Below are positions 36,701 through 49,630 of a stretch of DNA of 64,000 bases, in pieces. A program made the position numbers and the translations under genes. Location of the stretch: assembly GCF_001640805.2 (NCBI RefSeq), contig NC_066836.1, positions 3,358,071-3,422,070 on the forward strand, read 5' to 3'. This DNA is from Lates calcarifer (Eukaryota > Chordata > Actinopteri > Centropomidae). The stretch's first letter is position 1. Every line of letters begins with the position of its first letter. The notes under the pieces were generated by a model. The model did no database searches and was not told where the DNA came from. It saw nothing but the letters and a program-made list of their open reading frames with translations.

Positions 36701-39700
36701 ACTGTTCTACATGACTGGCAGTTGGAGAATCTCCAAGGTGTTGATAGCTGAAACTCCTGGTTGAAATCATTATATATTTAAAAATAAAAAAGGTACAGGG
36801 CAGTGGATATTAATTACAAAGATCCTTTGTAGGTTTAAAAAAAGAGAAACAATTCACGCAAACCCAATGAAATACTGCTTTGCTTCTTAAAAAAGTGACA
36901 TTTTGGAAATAGGTTTTCTCCAACAGTGCCCATGTCTTGTGGTTAAAAGCAGTAAGTGTTAGTTCTGTCATACCAAAGTACAAAAATCAGTCAGTGTTGC
37001 AACCATGTGAAATGATGAGCCTAATTCAAACATGCCCTTTCCTTTGAATTCTACAGGCTGCAGGGAGTTGACAAGCAGTAAGTCAGTATTGTATGTGCAC
37101 AGATAGTGAGACCACAGAATGAACAAGAAAATGCCAGAGTGACAGCATGAGACTGGTGGCTGAACATGGATAGGTGGTTTCTTATCTTGATATGTAGAGC
37201 TATTTGATCTTACCTCAAAGCTCCCAAACCACTTCAAGTAAAGACATTTCAGATTACATTAAAGAGGTGTCAGTACATGTACCCTGCATGGAAATTGCTT
37301 TATTGATGTTTCAGAGTCAGACTGATTTCTCATCCATGCCAGAATTATGCACAGGATTTTAAACACTTTCAATTTAATGTTGTGGTCTCCTGAATATCAC
37401 AGAAATTTTTTTTGGTCATTGAAAGCCGTGTTCATTCCAACTGCTAGTTAGCATTAGCAAAACAGAAAGTTATAGCTGTGCACACAGTGAAAGCGTTTCA
37501 GAGTTTCAAACATTAGGAGTCTAACTTCAGTATATTTACATCACATATAGATCCTTAGATGAGGACTATAGATACTTCATATTGTAGTTGACTCAGTCAT
37601 TTTGTGTCAGTTGAAGCAGAATATCCATTTTCCTATTCAAATTCACCAGAGTGCTCTACCTGCTACACATCAATTAATGAGGATTCTGTTTTAGAGCAGC
37701 TCCACATTTTACACTTTAGCAGGGGTCTTAGGTCCCATTCACACACCATTTAAGGGTCACACGTCTGGATTAAATCCAGATAGATCCATAGGGTGGTGGT
37801 AATTCTAGAGCTTTTAGTAATGGCCAGAGACAACAGAAAAGTGATAACATTTGCAGTTAAACAGTTACAATAACAGTTTACCTGCTAGTTAATCAATAAA
37901 CTCAGACACACACATGATGAATGGACTATGAGCAAGTCCAGTTGTGTGTGTCTGTGTCTTCAGCATCACTCACACCACTCGTCACCGGCTCGTCAGGCTA
38001 TTCAATTATTTCACTGATCGAGAATCAAACAAATTCTACAATTCTCCTTTTTCCACCCTTGGCATTGGAATCAGCAAGTCCTCCAACTTAAACAGACATA
38101 GGTTACATACAACTCATGGGAGCACATTAGGTGTACTGGACCTTCATCGAGGTGGTAACAATAATAACACGCTGTTAAGTTTGTGGAATGATCACAGCTT
38201 GATTACGTTTTGGCACAAAACTTCTTGGTTAGATTCAGGAAAAGATAAAGGTTTGGACTGAAAAACCTCCTTCAGGTTAGAGGATGGTAATGGTTACAGT
38301 GACAAACACATGGTTGTGGAACAGTCAGGGACAGAAGAAACAAATAGTCGTCTCTCCCTGCGTAAGAATATACATTCTAAATGAAGAGAATGTAAAAACA
38401 ACAAAACAAAGACTTTATTGAATTATGGGGGAAAAAATAGAAAAGTGTAAAAATGAGATTTCTGCTTCACTGCCTCACTCTTTCCCTTTTTGACTTTATC
38501 ACCCTCACTGCTTCTCTACCCCCCAGACTGGCGTGTTTTTTATACCCAGGCAGATGGCTTCAAACACCAGGTATCCCCCATGGGAGCCTCACGAGGAGGT
38601 CCTGGACACTCCAGGCCTGCCTGAACTGCAGGGTGGGCCGTGTGGAAAAGAAGGGACCAAAATATATTCATAAATTAGTGAAATTCCAGTCTTAATGCAC
38701 AGAGTGGCTCAAAGCAAATGGAACACAGCACAAGGGGGAGTGCTGGGGGAGCGAGGGACAGCAAGTGGGCGAAGTAGTGAAGGGAAAAGGGAGAGGGGCA
38801 GATACCAGGAGAGCTGATTTCTCACAGATCTCACTGCATTTGTCTGATAAGAAAGGAAATAACGGCTTCAGATGAGGGAAACTGCAAAGGGACACGTATC
38901 ACCTTACTTTACGTTGTGAGAGGCGGATCACAGGAAGCACAGAAGAGAAGGAATGAGAGGCAGTTCTCACAAGGATGTGAGCAGACATCTTGAAATGTAC
39001 TCAGGATAACCTGCCTCAGAAGAGTATTTGTATAAAATCCTATTGAACATTAACACTTTCATACTTGAGAAAGAATTAAAGCTGACATCAACACTTGCCC
39101 CTGCATTGCAAATCAAATTTATTTACTGGGTGCAGTAACTGCTGTGTAGCACGTATGTCAGAATGTACTTCCAAACTCTATGAACTGTCAGTCTCTGTGT
39201 CAGTGTCATCAAGACAAACCCCTGTGCAAACAGGCCCTGAGGCAGAGGAAGTGCGTAGAAAGACCACCCCGCAACTACAAGTTCACAAGCTTGATCCCTG
39301 CAATCAGCATGTGTGCTCATCAGGACCATACGAGTGGATTCGCATATTTATAGCCTGTTAGCTTGTCATGGATTCCTCTCCCTTTGTGTTTTTTTCAGTG
39401 CTGCCAATCTCAGCCTCTGTAAAGTTTTAGATTTCTCTCTCTGGTAGGAACTGTTCTCAGTTCGGTATGCCATTCAAAATATGCAGTAATATACCATCAT
39501 CATGTGGTAATATTGTCGCACATAGCAAGTGAAGATTCCTTAACCTTTCTGCAGCTTTAAGGTGTGGACAGCAATTGACAATGTGACATACACACTTCCC
39601 TCGGGAAGTGATGACCTGACTGCACAAGTATATTTAACTGCGCAATATTCACTCATCTTTTTGCTCTGGTTGGATCTCCACCAACTCATGACCAGCTACT

Positions 39701-39725
39701 GGTTTCCTTCAGCTTTAGGAGGCTA
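33713..39725. other. Long gene-free stretch
   Basis: Six kilobases of AT-rich DNA with a 16-A run at 34140-34155 and no supported gene, RNA or recognisable element. Frames at 35824-36102, 36968-37237 and 37944-38261 are unrecognised and have no convincing splice context. Confidence 0.4.
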
Positions 39726-39793
39726 CGTAATTTCCCCGAGGGAGTCATCCCAAAGGGATCAATAAAGTCCATCTAAGTCTAAGCTAAGCTAGA
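39726..39793 (+). mobile_element. Retroposon 3' tail with AATAAAGT end
   Basis: The segment AATTTCCCCGAGGG...GGGATCAATAAAGTCCATCTAAGTCTAAG matches the typical 3' end of teleost non-LTR/SINE elements (AATTTCCCC..GGGGATCAATAAAGT followed by a short ATCTA-type repeat). The upstream body (from about 39550) may belong to it but is too diverged to recognise. Confidence 0.5.
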
Positions 39794-40199
39794 TCTGCAG
39801 AGTATGTTTTAACATAACACAGTATTACTGAACTGTTCTGAAAAAATGCTCAGGTTTAACATTTTGATGAGATGGTCACAAACTCAACTCTGGTAACTAA
39901 CCCACTGTAAACAATTGCTTTCAGTGATGTAAAATAATGTAATGTAGGCACCATGCTTTGGCAAAGATGAGTTTTTATCATCTAAGTTGTGTCATATATC
40001 ACAGGTTATGGGTAATTGTTAAGTTGTGCTGCAGAATAGGCTCATTCACATTTGGTAAATATTAACTGAAATTTCCTGGAAGTCTTTCAGTATGAATGAA
40101 ACCCTAACCCTCTGACACAGAAAGGGCACTCTATATTTGTGACCAAGTATGCAGTGGTGATAAATTTCTCTCTTCGCCTTGCCTTCACCGTTTGAACAA
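39794..40199. other. Spacer
   Basis: Nothing recognised. Confidence 0.35.
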
Positions 40200-40478
40200 T
40201 TGCTCCCTCTATAAAAGTTGGGCCAACCAATTGCCTCACAGATTTGTTTCCTGTAGCTCTCGCCTCCATCCCAGTGCCTCTGCGCTCGTTTCACAGCTAC
40301 AGCTGTGCAAAAGCAAATTTATTATCAGCCTTAGTATTTCTGACAGGCTATCCGGCAGACGCTCGAGGTCCTTGAAGTGCAGAAAGGCCTTGCCATCGCT
40401 GTGCTCCCCTGCCTCCCAGCAGGTCTGCGAAGTGAATTTACTGCCACTGTCAAAACTTCTGTCAGTTCTCAAAGGGGG

Positions 40479-40523
<45 letters not shown>

Positions 40524-40850
40524 ATATGGGACTTTTTTCTTCCACAGATGCCCGGACATGCAGTCTCTCCAACCCAGAGGGCCTTTGAAATCAGCTTGCT
40601 CGTTAATAGTCGTCTCATGGAGGCTCGGAGAGCAGAGCGCTTGACAGAGTCTGAATGGAGGCACCAAAGCTCAGTTTTGTCAAGTACTGAAATTCTCATT
40701 TTCACCTTCTCACTGTACTGTAAAAAACAGTTTCCTGCTGCGTCTCTTTGCCAACGTTTCCCCCCCTTTAATTTTTGTTGCAAATTCAAGTCGAGTTGCA
40801 GAGCATATCTTCAGCTCCTGATGAGAAACACAGTCTGTTGCACTGGAAAT
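40200..40850. promoter_or_regulatory. Mixed block around a (GA)18 tract
   Basis: Sequence on both sides of the GA tract (40484-40519) is CpG-richer than average and open on both strands (40192-40667, 40377-40853). None of the long frames is recognisable, and all read through the GA repeat as Arg/Glu or Ser/Leu runs, which argues against coding. A GAGA-type repeat inside a CpG-containing block could be regulatory; a non-coding exon is possible too. Confidence 0.25.
40484..40519. repeat. (GA)18 microsatellite
   Basis: Clean GA repeat. Being a homopurine tract, it can adopt H-DNA. Confidence 0.9.
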
Positions 40851-41102
40851 TAAATGTTCCATGTTTGACTGATGGTATGATGTAAAGAAAGTACACAGAT
40901 ATATTATATTTTGGGTCCAAGTATGTTAATGTTTATTGTTCCGTTATGTCTTAGGTTTAATAATTCTGTTCAAGATGTGATACAATATAATTTTTCATTT
41001 TCTCTAGATCCCAGATTCAGCCCCAGATGGATCTCTTGACATTTTCAAGTTTGTGTTGCCCGACAGACAGAACAAACCCAAGGATTCCATTTAAGACTAG
41101 AC

Positions 41103-41125
41103 AAAAAAAAAAAAAAAAAAAAAAA
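41103..41125. repeat. A23 run
   Basis: 23 consecutive A residues. No retroposon body is recognised to its left. Confidence 0.85.
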
Positions 41126-41159
41126 CACCTCAAGAAGGTTTGCATCTAATGTTTTTCCC

Positions 41160-41590
41160 TTTTAAGCACTAGATTCATCCATCTACCTGGCAATAAATCT
41201 GCAGTTCATCATGTGTCAGTCCTAATTCCCAATGCACAGATCAACAGGATGCCTTTATAATTAATCCACACGCAGCCACAGAGCAGTGCTGCTGCTGTGC
41301 GGCATCCTGGAGGGGAGGACATACTGGGGTGAAAACAACCCTGTACTTTAAAAACAACTAAAAAACGTGAAGCCATTCATCCCTGAGCTTGCCCTCTCCC
41401 AGCCGCATACCTTCACGTCCTGTCTCAAAGGCATCCAAACATAAAGGCGGAGACAGAGAGACGGGGCAGCACCAACAAAGGGCCCCTGAGCAGCCTCCCC
41501 TTTCACACAGGCCAATATAAAACCATCAGGTTCCCAGTCCAAGGAGAAAAAATAAACAAATACCCTCTCCACCTCCTCACCTCAGCCCTT
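41160..41590. promoter_or_regulatory. Candidate conserved non-coding block
   Basis: It contains TTATAATTAATCC with a bicoid-type TAATCC (41262-41267) and GC-balanced flanks with scattered CpG. The minus frame at 41348-41572 is not recognisable. Assigned on motif density and texture only. Confidence 0.3.
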
Positions 41591-44500
41591 ATTTTTGTAC
41601 CAAGTGCATTTTTTAAATCTACATGAATATCCCAGGGTGACAGCCATATTTTGTTGCATCTGTGCTTTGCTGCAGTTTTCTGCTGCTTTAAGGTCTGGTC
41701 ACTAAAAAGTGAAAGACCATGTGCACATCAGTGTGGCTAAGTAATGTAGTGACTAACACAGCCAGTTGGTGAACTAGTCCTTGTACTAGGTGGTGTGCCA
41801 TCTACTCCCCCTGTCATTTTGTTGTTTGATTGTACATCATTTCTTTCAGTTTAAGTTCTTATGTGGGGTAGGGTGGAGTGGTTCTCAAAGCTAACTAGCT
41901 TGCTAACTATCAGTTAGGATATTAATTAGCTCAGTGGCTGACAGGACTTAAGTAAACTCAGAAAACATACTGTATCAGACAGTAGTCTCATAGCTGTTTG
42001 AAAACCATGCTTCTTCTCTGGAGCAGTTTCTACATACTGTGACAGGAGAGCTAAATAAAAAGCTTGGTGCCGTACAGCTAACAAGCTACAATAACTTCTT
42101 CTGCTCTGGACTCTTCAGCTTTTCCTTCCCTCAGAAAGCTCACCACTGTTAAGGCAGTTTGCCGGCAGTAATTTGACAACAATGGTTTCCGTTGTCAAAG
42201 TTCAAAGTTTAAGATTTACACCAAGTTTCTCATCCTGGTCCTTTTCACTTGTAACATGTCAAAATGGCAAGTCAAGTCTTCCTCTACTAGCAAAAAAGCC
42301 TTAATTGAAACATTGAACATGAATGTCTCCGTGTCTGATTTACTGATCAGAGATTTACTCTTATTTTTCTGTGCTGGTTATATGCCCTTTAAATACCACA
42401 AATGTAGAACACAATGAAGTGTTTTGGTGTGACTGGGTGGGGGATACTTTAAGGGAACCCTGAGAACAGAGTACCACAACACCCAGAGCCCATTCAGCAT
42501 CAATAACACTCCACCAACCCTGCTAACAATGTCGAGGCCAGCAATAAAACTCTTGATATTAAAAGCTTGGACAAAGGGGACTTTATAGAGTTACAATTTA
42601 TGGTCATTTTTAAAGTGAGCTCTCAGGCACTGTTGTTGCTTGTGAATGGCAAGACTAGCTTTACCCAACATAAAGCAAAAGAAACTTAGTTGATGAAACA
42701 TTTGTTTTTGCTGCTGCTGCTGCTGCTTCTCACATGAACTTTTAGGCAGTCAAAAGTAAAATGAGCTTTCAATTCTTGACTCACTTTTGTTCACTAAATA
42801 AAAGGATGAAATTAGATCAATTGCCAGTGAGCATTGCTAAACTAAGAATTGTTTTGTTTGTTTTGTTGTTGTTTTTTTTTTTTTTTAACCAAACACACTG
42901 AAATCCCACATCAGCATTTTGCTAAATGTCACTGTTTTGGAGAAGAGAAGAACTGATGCCTGCAGCCATGTAGGGCTGTAGAAAATTAAGTGTAATATAG
43001 AAATATGAGGTTTTAAATGTGGCATCCTGTCTCGTCTCTGATGTCTTCAAAATACTTTTAACAGCTATTTTACCCTATTTTTCTGGTGTCGTCTGACTCG
43101 CAGTTTCTGGCTGTGCTTCTATACGGTAATTTCACCAACAGATGTTAAACTTAAGCTGTGTAGAGGAGGAGATGAGAGAGAAATACTGATCTGTCATAAC
43201 TCTGAAAAAAGGAGGTGAGAATACTGCGGCCAGCGTAGAGGTCTTACTTCATATTTCATGCTTCTGACTGTGCTAAAGCTGCATTTTTCCTCTGCGCACC
43301 ACAACGAAGTGTTTTAACAGTTTCATACCCCCCCTCCTTTTATTTCAAAAGTTTGCTCTTACTGTGAGAATAAGCAAACAAAGAATTGTGAACTTGACTG
43401 ACAGGATATATTTCAGTTTTGTGTGGGATTCAAGTATGCTTGGAGAAAAAACATTGGCTGCAAACTACAATTTGTCTATAAGCAACTTTTTGATGTGTGT
43501 CTCAATTCCAAGACGTTATGTAATCAGCAAACTGCACACTCGATTAGAGGAAGATTAAATGTTGCGGAGTTATGAGGCCTTCCTTGTCTTTACATTTCTA
43601 TCCTGGATTGGGCTTATAATGCAAAAAACACAAGCAGATAATACACAAAAAAGAATTTACATGAGAGGCAACACCATCATCATTGGTTAAGTAGTTTGCA
43701 AGTTTTCCAGTTAACTAGGAAAACATGTGTGACTCTTAAACAAATGATTCAACAGGCTTTGGAGCTCTGATAGTGGTCTACTACTGCTGTGCTGCTGTCT
43801 GCTGCCAAAGAGTGGCAGCCTCCTTTGTAAATTTGCGAGTAAAGGCTCCGCCCACCCACACAGGTGTTTTCAGTTACTCTGGCTGATTACTGACCTCTGC
43901 TCAGGTTGAAGTTACTTGAGGTCAACAAAGTTTATATAAAATTGTTTCTTTTGACCCAAGTAAAATAATACAAACAACAACTAAGGTTTATCATGTGATG
44001 AATCAATTAAGTTAAAAGATTTTAAATAAAGCTGCCTCCAGTTTCAGAACTCAAGCACGAAACAATCAATCAGACCACGTTACTTAATGTTGTGTGATTA
44101 AAATAAATTCCAGCTCTGTAATTTTACTGAATGAAATTACTGAAATTATTTTTAAATTATTCTTCAAATATTTGAAAAGAATAATATATGAAGGGGGGCG
44201 GGGGGTGTTTCTGAAGTAATTTAAAGGCAAGGCATGATCCACCCACACTGATGTTTCCTCTGATTAGATTAGACCTCCCCTTGGGACTACTAGTTTTAAC
44301 AGAAGTAGTCTGGTCCTGCTTCTTTTAGCTCAGAAATATTACTATGACATCCTTTCTATAACATTAAGGGTGTTATCCAAGCCTTTCTTATTATAATGAA
44401 ATTTAAACTCTCATATCTTTTATTGTCTTCTATAAGCTTGTTCAAAACTGTGCTCGCAAGCCAGCACTTGTCTGCTCATATTAAGTTTAGTTTGTTAATT

Positions 44501-45089
44501 TGTTTTAAAAGTCATTTCTAAAATTCAATCAATCTAAAAAAAGCTAACAAGAATAAGTAAAGATGAGATGCCAATCAAACGCAGTCTCAGCACACCCACG
44601 TAGTCCCGAGCAGGGGCTAATCAGGCAGCGAAAGTGAAAACACCTGGATGAGTGGACCATGGAACGTGACTTTCTCAATGTGTTTTATTGGTTTGTTTAA
44701 CAGGGACAGTAATAAATATTACTGTAAATATGTCAGAGTTGGTCAAAGGCTTTTTTATAGTCCCTGGAAAGATGAAGCGTGGCCACTGAGATGGTCACAT
44801 TATTTGCAGGATGCATGCCTGAAGGAGGATTACAGTGACCACAACTACGCTTAATACAATTTTGGGAGTCCTTCGAAAAACATCCAGTTTGTGTCATTTA
44901 TTGAAGAATCAACTGGTCCTGTTGATGTGACCACTTCAAAGGTCTGACAGCTTAAACAAGCCACATTCATGCACCTTACTGTCTCAAAGAATACAAGCTC
45001 TGTGTACAACCTGTGCACAAAAGTGCTTCAGATGGCAAAGTGGAAGGAAAACAAACAAACAAACGTGCAGTTCAGTGTGGGGGAACTCT
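41591..45089. other. Gene-free stretch
   Basis: It holds a 9-base inverted repeat (42172-42199), (TGC)6 at 42709-42726, a T-run at 42872-42886 and a GC-box-like CTCCGCCCACCC at 43848-43859. No gene or classified element. Confidence 0.4.
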
Positions 45090-45560
45090 CATGGCTCTGA
45101 CTACACCTTTACTTAAAGCCTGTCAAAGCTGTCGGTCTCCTCCCCTTGACCCGGACCCTCCCCAGGCCTTGCTGCTGGAACAAAGCCCCCGCTGTGTGCG
45201 CCTGCTCTGGGGAGGCAGCCTGGGAGAAAGCTGGGCCGCCTCCATCGTGGGCTACGAATGAGGCCATTCGGGCAAGCTGAGGTTAGGAGGGAGGTGGGGG
45301 CTGTTGGAGGTTTGTCGCGGGGTGGAATGACGAATGGGGTGTGTGTGGGAACCGTGCCCCGGCCCGCCTGCCCACTTGTGAAAAGGGCCAGTGCGCTGCC
45401 AATTTGCAATGCAGATCTCCCTCCTTTGCAGGCTCACTTTGTGAAAAGGCACATCAATGGCCAGCATAAAGCAGGCCTCCGCTGATGGCAAATGTCATTC
45501 CCATTTTGATTCTTGACCCCTCTTTTCCAAACTCGGCCTGATCCTCAAAAAAAGAAAAAA
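45090..45560. promoter_or_regulatory. GC-rich candidate conserved element
   Basis: The most GC-rich non-repeat block outside the left CpG island. It contains a SOX-type AACAAAG (45179-45185), GC boxes near 45354-45370 and the AT-rich core CCAATTTGCAATGCA (about 45398-45412). Overlapping frames on both strands (45013-45491) are unrecognisable. It may be a conserved enhancer or a distal CpG-rich element; an exon is less likely because no frame has clear splice sites. Confidence 0.35.
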
Positions 45561-45839
45561 AAAATCGCTCCTCCTATTATTGTGTGCTTCAGCCGCAACC
45601 CACTCTCTGTTTCTGGATTGCCACATTAGACTCCATGGAGAAAAAGAGAAAACAAAGTTCACAGTTCCCATTCACATTGGGGCAGTAATTGTCATTCACT
45701 CTGAGATGGTGTGAAATACGTCAGGATAAGAATGAGTGAAAAGGAGCATTGGAAATTCCCTCCTCTGTTCGTTGAGAAGTGAGCGTTGTTAACTATCGCG
45801 GTCATTATCGTTACACTCTAATTTGTCACTAAGCCATTT
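45561..45839. other. Spacer
   Basis: A-rich short runs (45547-45561); nothing else. Confidence 0.35.
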
Positions 45840-46030
45840 AACTCCAGCAGCTAAATAAATAGATAAATAACAAAGCCGGGGCTGGCACTGCTGTAACTGG
45901 TGGCTGTGGCATTGAGGAGGGGAAAGAAAAGGCCTTTCATATAATTTGTCCACTGAAACGCAAATAAGGACAAACTGCGAGTTTTCTCCTCCGTGGAATT
46001 CTAAATCCTTTCAGGTTCTCAGAGACACAA
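45840..46030. promoter_or_regulatory. Candidate conserved non-coding block
   Basis: It contains AAAGGCCTTT (45929-45938, a perfect palindrome), CATATAATTTG and CGCAAATAAGG (POU/HOX-like) within a repeat-free block. Texture only. Confidence 0.25.
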
Positions 46031-46167
46031 AGAAACAGTTGCACATATAGATGAATAAAATGTCAAGTTTAGTGACTCCCAGCTTGCACTCCAGACAATT
46101 CTAAGGTGCTAGAGGTTCAATTAAGACAGAGGAGAAAAGATTACTTTTAGGACATCCATTAAATATT

Positions 46168-46205
46168 AAAAGTTCAATGATAAAATCTCTTATCATTGAA
46201 CTTTT
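46168..46205. repeat. Perfect 16-bp inverted repeat (hairpin)
   Basis: Left arm 46168-46183, 6-base loop 46184-46189, right arm 46190-46205, with no mismatches in the 16-bp stem. It is AT-rich, too short for a typical pre-miRNA, and lacks the G/C stem and T-run of an intrinsic terminator. It may be a MITE relic or a palindromic mutation product. Confidence 0.85.
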
Positions 46206-48533
46206 CACCACATTCCTTCATTTAGATCTTTCTATCTCCAAACTTTCAGATCAAATGAAAACAGTGTTAATTTTTTGGTTCTGGAAACTTTATATTTTAT
46301 GTTTTGCTGTATCTCTACATTGGACCAAAAAGTAAAGGAAAGATAAAAAATAAAAAAAAAAAGATTATTTGCATAGTTATATTAAGGTTTGTGTCAACAC
46401 CTCTTGTCATTGTTTCTGCAAAGCAGTTTAATTGGAGTGTCCCAGTTATCACGAGAAACCAGAGTTTTCCCAAGGATCCATCCCAGTGCACGGCTGGAAC
46501 CCAGTTTGTTTTCATTTCAAAGTTTGGATGGATTCCTCCCTGAGCCCCCCAGGATGAGGTCAGCGTACAACATAATCAATGAAAAACATGATATCTAGAG
46601 CAGTTAGTGGCCTTTGTACACACAGTGTAATCAGGAATTCGCTTATTGCTGTATTCCTCTGAGATGCGTATGTGTACGTTTCACCAGAGGGGTCAGATCT
46701 CACGGTCAGGAGCGGATCGAGATTCAGCCGACACAACAACGTCAGCTGCTCTGTGAGTTGAACTTGAACCTGAACATTACAAACCAGCCCAGCTTCCCTG
46801 CTGTCCCAAAATGGGACGTGACGGGAAAGTAAAAGTGATGGACAACTTCAGTTTATGAAAGAGATCTGATCTCCGATGGGCTACATGACTGATTTGGGTA
46901 ATTTATTCCCTTCTAGCCTCAACCAGGTCAGACTGAGTTCATATCATAATGCATTTGTAATGAAAAATGACTTTAGCTGCTTTGACCATTAAATGTCAAC
47001 TTTCACTAAACTGTTTTTTAGAAAACAAGCATTATTATAACTTTTAACTTTGTTTTAATGAGCCGAGGAAGGTTTGTTACCAAGCCTAAACTAAGCTTAA
47101 TGTGCCTCATAGCTCTAAAAGCCAAAAAGACCTTTTTCATGATTCAGTAGCAGAAATAAAGTGTCTGTGAACTCTGCGAGAAGGCAGAAGGATCTATTTT
47201 CACCTCTTAGAAGTGCCATCATTTGGAAGGTGGAAGTACACGCTCTAAATCGTATCCTGGTGAGCTGTGTCGCGGCTTGAATGTCATCACCGCCAACAAC
47301 CCAGCATGGCTCTTCAAAACTCCCCTCACTGCCTCCTGTTACAGACGCCACTCGGCACCATTTGGCTTTCACATCATCATATTCTTTTCAAGTGTTTGTA
47401 TTTGGCTCAGTTTGTCTAGGTTACACTTTGGGTGCTTTGAAGCACTTAGGGAATAGATGAATATGTTTTCCCCCTCATCATTTGGCATCTTTGGCAAGAG
47501 TGAAAATATGGTAAGTATGCAGGATGTCAATAATTTAGTAGACCTCTCACAAGAGCTTTAGCTTAGAGCTATCATCCGGAAGTGTCTTATTTTTTGATCT
47601 GAACCTTTTTGTAATTGCTCTCAAATCACAACTTATTCTTCTTCACTGTGAAGTTTTGCCTCCATGGTTCTGTCAAAAAGCATCCCCTCCCATTTTTATC
47701 TTATTGACGTACATGTGTGCTATTAATGAAACCAGATTACTGAGATATTGACCGCAGCTAATTTGTGAGTTGCGACCATGTCAAAAATGCTTAGGCAGTA
47801 AATAACTCTGAACCGTAGATAATAAGCTCTAAGTTCCCCTCTTACAGCAACACTACTGTCTGAGCTGCTTAACTCAATTACTGCAACATATTTCTGCAAC
47901 CCTCCCCCAGCACTTCCTCCCCCGGTCCATCCAGGGCTGGACATTCACTGACATGCATATAATCTGGAACTTGTGCAAAGGGATCATGTGAGCGTTTGAA
48001 TATGAGGTGGAACGAATTTAGATTGTGGCAAAGAGGGGGAAAGAGGTGGGGTGACGGGTGGACATGACTTATTTCCTGTGGACATTTTTTTAAAGAGTTT
48101 TTGAAAGTCTTTGTTCTGCTGCAAGGTAACGGAACAAGGACGGACTTAGTTTCAAGATGCTTTTGGGAAAAGCAGCCTGAGCTGTGCTGTCAAGCCATAG
48201 TTGAGGAGGGGGGAGTAACATAATGGACCTCTGTGACCTCTGTAATAGGCACATCACTGCAGAGTCAGTAGGACACCAATAAAAACATCAGTCACACACA
48301 AGAGGTCAGGACCAGAGAGAGGAACTGCAACAGAGTGGCTCAATTTAGCCAGAACAGACAGGCTGAGGAATGCAGATAAAGACAGTGATTTCACTGAGAT
48401 AGACCGAGTTTGATCAATATGGTCACTGAATGAAAAAGAATGATACTGGAGGGTTGAATATACAAGACTTATTTTACATGACTCAAAACTTACTCCCCCC
48501 GTTTCTTAAAGGATAATAGATAATAGCCTTTAG
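46206..48533. other. Gene-free stretch
   Basis: No supported feature. Frames at 46304-46832 and 47115-47456 are unrecognised. Confidence 0.4.
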
Positions 48534-48584
48534 TGTTTTTCCTTGTGTTTCTCAGTTTTCTCATGTTTCCCTATGTCCCCTCCT

Positions 48585-48620
<36 letters not shown>

Positions 48621-48972
48621 GTGGGCGTGGCATTAACAACTGGCACCTGGCTCTTCACCACACCTGTTTGCAATCCACTCATCACCAGCAGTATAAGTAG
48701 CCTACCCCAGCCCTCCTTCCACTCTTTGCCAGAATGTTACAGCTCTTTCAGTGGCAGTTACACACTTTGCTGCTCCAGTTCCTCTGTGGCCACAGTGATG
48801 CTCTCATGTTTTCTTTAGCGTGTGACTAATTGTTATAACGTGTGCTCAGGACTGTGTCAGTGTTGCTACCCTGCTTTTGCCACATCTCTCCTGTCCAGAA
48901 CTATTCCCTTTACAATGAATTCACCATTCACACGCCCTACCTCCTCTGTGTTTGGGTCCAGTAAAAAAAAAA
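48534..48972 (+). mobile_element. Retroelement terminus (copy B), poly-A tailed
   Basis: It carries the same ordered landmarks as the 4.34-4.83 kb block in the opposite orientation: TGTTTTTCCTTGTG start region, (TG)16 at 48587-48619, GGGCGTGGC box (48622-48630), CACACCTG box (48660-48667), TCCACTCTTTGCCAG anchor (48718-48732) and a GGGTCCAGT end at 48955-48963, followed at once by 12 A residues. The frame at 48543-48818 runs through it but has no known protein. The A-tail suggests insertion by retroposition, or a coincidental A-run beside a solo LTR. Confidence 0.45.
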
Positions 48973-49630
48973 AACTAACTAAACAATAGAAGACAGACTT
49001 ACAGCTATAACCATTATGACTGTTTTAATCATGAGCCAGATTATATCAGTGGCCAAGCACCATACTATAATAACATCTTTCATTCAGTTGGCAGGACCAC
49101 TATGAAAACCAGTAAACTTTTATTGTATACTGGCTTTTCACTTATTGTTTTGCTTTGCTACCATGACTCCATTCTGCCCCAGTGGGTTTGTTTTAAATGT
49201 CATAATTTGATGGGGTGTGCAAGCACAAATAAAGGTTTGGTGACTGACAGCTATGTGGTAACTTTGAGGTACTACATGTGGATGTAGTGAATAAGAATGG
49301 GGAAACCATATCTTCCACAAATGTTCATATGCTGCAAAAAGTTGCTGCGCAAGTTGTATTTTTCTTGGAGGCATCAGACAGGACTGTGTGTGAAATTAGA
49401 AGATGCTTGAATTCAATGGCAGCACTTCATAAAGATAAAAATGAGATGGCATCTGGTCTGCTTGGAGTCCCCAGAGCCACCCCACTGTGGAGTGCACAGA
49501 CATTTCCTTGCCAGTTTTTGCTAGTTTGGTGGCACCTTGGTGGAGTATACCTGTGCTTGATGAATAGACACAAAAACATGGAGCTGCACTGGATGCACTG
49601 AGCAATTGATCATACAAGACAGGAATTTAA
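48973..49630. other. Spacer
   Basis: Unrecognised frames at 49102-49601; no supported gene. Confidence 0.35.

Noticed and set aside
40192..40853. Frames of 143-158 codons on both strands around the GA tract
   Set aside because: All read through (GA)18 as Arg/Glu or Ser/Leu repeats and resemble no protein, so they are kept only as a possible regulatory block.
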